A DNA stretch of 40,562 nucleotides from CAZGMJ01 sp964526785 (GTDB lineage Bacteria; Planctomycetota; Phycisphaerae; Sedimentisphaerales; Anaerobacaceae). Where the stretch lies: positions 1 to 40,562 of the forward strand of contig CAZGMJ010000049.1 in assembly GCA_964526785.1 (NCBI GenBank). The letters run 5' to 3'. The position numbers were made by a program, and so were the translations under genes. A model generated the notes under the pieces. It was given only the letters and a program-made list of their open reading frames with translations, made no database searches and was not told the DNA's origin. Shown one piece after another: positions 38,660-40,562 of this stretch. Positions within the stretch are counted from its first letter, which is position 1. Each line of letters begins with the position of its first letter.

Positions 38660-39481
38660 TTACCGGCCGCCCCCGTTTTCCTGCCAGACGTCTTCTTTGA
38701 CGACCCACATGCCCGGCTGGTAGGGCTTCTGCTCGGCGTGTTCGGGTATATAGACCTTGGTCTTGTGCATGGTCTCGACGTGGCCGTCGTAGAAGGCGAG
38801 GTTGGCGGATTCGTTGTGTCGGTACATGGTGGGGCCGCCGCAGCCGGCGCTCTTGTACTGGTTGACGCTGCCTTCCTGTCCGAGCACGTCCCAGCCGTCG
38901 ATGTAGTTGGCGCCCTTCCATTTGCTCCACCAGTCGTGGCCTTCATTGAAGTGCAGTTTCTCGGCCGGCTGCTGGATGGTGGAGAGCTTGTAGCCTATGA
39001 TCGACTTGTCCATCGTGCTGCTCCATGACGCCTGGCCCACCGATGGGAACCAGTCCTCGATGTTGTAGCCATAGCTGACGAGCGTACCGCTCTGATTGCC
39101 GCTCTCGACGTCCCATGCGTGCTGCCAGGCCTCCTGAGTGTCGCTGGGGCACTTGTACTTTTTGGGGGTCTGGACGTCGGGCAGGTCGATGCTCTCCTCG
39201 GCGCCTTCGTAGCCGATATAGCGGCGGAACGTGCTGTTGGTGGTCCAGATGAAGTTTCCGGTTTCGGCCGAGAGATAGCGACAGGGGACGGCCCAGTCGT
39301 CATTGTTGGCCGCGTAGAGCTGGTTTGCGACGGCCAGGCTGTGGAGATTATTCGAGCAGACGACTTTGCGGCCCTGTTCCCTGGCGAGATTCAGGGCCGG
39401 CATCAGGATGGCCATCAGCACGGCAATTACGGCGATGACGACGAGCAGTTCGATCAGGGTGAAGGCTCTCGACAGCTTCAT
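38660..39481 (-). CDS. Prepilin-like protein with type II pseudopilin N-terminus and H-X9-DG motif
   Basis: A 273-residue protein with a type IV prepilin N-terminus, SRAFTLIELLVVIAVIAVLMAI, cut before F7 with alanine (not the usual glycine) at -1 and glutamate at +5. The body is the large planctomycete and verrucomicrobial prepilin-like family: near the C-terminus H-N-E-S-A-N-L-A-F-Y-D-G fits the processing-associated H-X9-DG motif exactly. Such proteins occur in very many copies per genome; they are thought to be pseudopilins, but their function is not known. ATG 39481 has AGGAGG 8 bases upstream, and a candidate promoter lies at 39614-39642. No secretion machinery genes are nearby, so it is an orphan copy in a repeat-rich area. 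Confidence 0.93.
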   Translation of the reverse strand: MKLSRAFTLIELLVVIAVIAVLMAILMPALNLAREQGRKVVCSNNLHSLAVANQLYAANNDDWAVPCRYLSAETGNFIWTTNSTFRRYIGYEGAEESIDLPDVQTPKKYKCPSDTQEAWQHAWDVESGNQSGTLVSYGYNIEDWFPSVGQASWSSTMDKSIIGYKLSTIQQPAEKLHFNEGHDWWSKWKGANYIDGWDVLGQEGSVNQYKSAGCGGPTMYRHNESANLAFYDGHVETMHKTKVYIPEHAEQKPYQPGMWVVKEDVWQENGGGR

Positions 39482-39613
39482 GGCTATTGCCTCCTTTTTC
39501 TCACGATGGCTCTCGCGCGGGCCACGTGTCGGTTCGGTTTCAGTGCGCGTTTCCGGGTTGCACCTTCCATAGGCTGTTTCCGTATGTTTGCGGGCCGGCG
39601 CCCGACGGAGAAT

Positions 39614-39642
39614 ATTGTACCGCGCCAGGCGGGGCGACACAA
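39614..39642 (-). promoter_or_regulatory. Candidate promoter for the prepilin-like gene
   Basis: On the minus strand TACAAT (39614-39619, 5 of 6) is preceded after 17 bases by TTGTGT (39637-39642, weak). The start near 39607 gives a leader of about 126 bases. It lies just inside the first repeat copy. Confidence 0.4.
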
Positions 39643-39702
39643 TGAAATCGGGCCAAAAAGCTGCCCATTTTACTATTGGCTTCGTTTTTTCGAAAAGGGG
39701 CA

Positions 39703-39820
39703 AGGCACCAAGGCATCAAGGGAAGACTGACGCCCGGGGAGGTCGGGGACGGAAGATGGGTAAGTGTGTGCGGGCACGGTGGTTTCTCCATTTTGTATTT
39801 GGCTTTGTTTTTCATATTTG
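39703..39820. repeat. 118-base direct repeat, copy 1
   Basis: From AGGCACCAAGGCATCAAG to CATATTTG, almost identical to 39933-40050. The few differences include cacggtgg/cgcggtgg, ggaggtcgggg/ggatgtcgcgg and ttttcat/tttgcat. A related TTTTTTCGAAAAGGGG segment precedes each copy with small length changes. Confidence 0.9.
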
Positions 39821-39932
39821 TCCAAGCGAAGGGGAGATCCCTCGACTCGTTCCACTCGCTCGGGACGACACCCGAGTCGATGTAGAGGGGTGTCGATTGG
39901 GTTTGTTTTTTCGAAAAGGGGCCAAGGGGTCG

Positions 39933-40050
39933 AGGCACCAAGGCATCAAGGGAAGACTGACGCCCGGGGATGTCGCGGACGGAAGATGGGTAAGTGTGTG
40001 CGGGCGCGGTGGTTTCTCCATTTTGTATTTGGCTTTGTTTTGCATATTTG
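39933..40050. repeat. 118-base direct repeat, copy 2
   Basis: Second copy, exactly 230 bases after the first. Its minus-strand translation contains fragments such as KNKAKYKMEKPP and KQSQIQNG, which resemble the spurious short proteins often called from Phycisphaerae intergenic repeats. Confidence 0.9.
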
Positions 40051-40206
40051 GGTTCCGGCGCGGGTTCGCACCTGTCGGTTCCTTTTGCTAATGGTTGAGA
40101 TCCCGGCTCGGGGCCGGGACAAGCATTGGGTTTCCCGATGCATCGGGATCTTCGATGTTTTTTCGAAAACACATTGATGCAGTGAGGGATCTCCGATGGA
40201 TGTTCG

Positions 40207-40290
40207 GCCACAGAGAACACAGAGGACACAGAAAGATTCCCAGTAGAGGGGGGCGAGCACAGAGGGCACAGAGTACGCAGAGAATGAGTT
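40207..40290. repeat. Purine-rich ACACAGAG-type interspersed repeat
   Basis: GGCCACAGAGAACACAGAGGACACAGA is followed 28 bases later by GAGCACAGAGGGCACAGAGTACGCAGAGAA. The CACAGAG core occurs about five times at 9- to 10-base intervals. Segments of this type are known to me from intergenic DNA of several environmental phyla, where they are translated as spurious cysteine/valine-rich peptides. Confidence 0.7.
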
Positions 40291-40507
40291 CGGTTGGCCG
40301 GGTGTCCGCTGTGATGGCATATCACGCTTGCGGGCTAACCGGTGCGGGTATTGGGCGGGCATTGCTGATCCTCCAATGGCTGCATTGGGCTCCTTCGGTG
40401 TAGTTAGATGACTACAATACATATAGACGTGTGCCGGGGGTGAAATGTTCGGGGAAAATCGGGAATTGATGCAAAAAGTTTTGGGGCTTTGTGTGACAGG
40501 ATGCGGC

Positions 40508-40524
40508 CGCGGCCAAGGGCCGCG
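40508..40524. repeat. Perfect 7-base-stem GC hairpin
   Basis: CGCGGCC (40508-40514), loop AAG, GGCCGCG (40518-40524). It is followed on the plus strand by a T/G-rich stretch (GTGTTTTGTTTT), so it could end transcription, although no plus-strand gene precedes it closely. Confidence 0.4.
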
Positions 40525-40562
40525 ATTGGGGTGTTTTGTTTTGACAGGATTGACAAGATGCA

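Larger units (their letters stand above)
40051..40562. other. Repeat-rich intergenic DNA to the window end
   Basis: No gene was recognised. It holds a third TTTTTTCGAAAA near 40157-40168, an ACACAGAG-type repeat block at 40207-40290, a CG-rich hairpin at 40508-40524 and a TTGACAGGATTGACAAGATG segment at 40541-40560. Open frames here are all low-complexity translations of these repeats. Confidence 0.6.

Noticed and set aside
39540..40325. Long minus-strand frame across the direct repeats
   Set aside because: It is a translation of repeated intergenic DNA (repeated KNKAKYK and SLDALVP segments), with no domain or ribosome-binding site, and overlaps the prepilin leader.

Overview
The window looks like chromosomal DNA of a planctomycete, most likely class Phycisphaerae, from an anaerobic or microaerobic habitat. 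The pointers are the dense set of Tat-signal Gfo/Idh/MocA oxidoreductases, a ThuA/DUF1080 protein, a PEP-CTERM protein, a LamG protein with 'VDxxDxxxxAxxWL' motifs, an H-X9-DG prepilin-like protein, an unusually long SecA, and dispersed intergenic repeats. The three-gene homocysteine cluster is typical of anaerobes. The assignment rests on gene content and motif recognition only; no database search was possible.

Layout. (1) 50-3974: an amidohydrolase, a PaaI-type thioesterase, and a compact operon of COG1900/DUF39, NIL/4Fe-4S and COG2122/UPF0280 genes. These are the three families implicated in homocysteine formation from aspartate semialdehyde and sulfide in methanogens. (2) 4034-22090: a secreted or periplasmic carbohydrate island with four Gfo/Idh/MocA proteins (three with Tat signals), two Tat-signal DegT-type aminotransferases flanking a neutral-ceramidase-like protein, an exported double metallo-beta-lactamase protein, a 926-residue LamG protein, a PEP-CTERM protein and a ThuA-DUF1080 protein. 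(3) 22347-25967: a UvrD/PcrA-like helicase, an iron-type alcohol dehydrogenase and a small ABM monooxygenase. (4) 26523-35040: a housekeeping run on the minus strand (TPR protein, rpsT, rnr, efp, secA). (5) 35378-38195: glyA, an all-alpha dUTPase/MazG-like gene and a further Gfo/Idh/MocA gene on the plus strand. (6) 38196-40562: a pseudopilin-like gene surrounded by repeat-rich intergenic DNA.

How the genes may work together. In the island, exported dehydrogenases, exported PLP aminotransferases and a DUF1080 protein suggest processing of keto sugars or amino sugars outside the cytoplasm. This is inference: the Gfo/Idh/MocA plus DegT pairing resembles the NtdC/NtdA logic of kanosamine formation, but no substrate can be read from the sequence. 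The most unusual items are the Tat-exported aminotransferase pair, a SecA carrying five copies of a W-A-x3-[FY] module plus a coiled-coil insertion, the bacterial homocysteine operon, a candidate orphan small RNA at 26240-26431, and several families of intergenic repeats near the right end.

No rRNA, tRNA, CRISPR array, transposase or phage gene was recognised. Many long antisense frames exist because the genes are GC-rich at third positions; they are not annotated.
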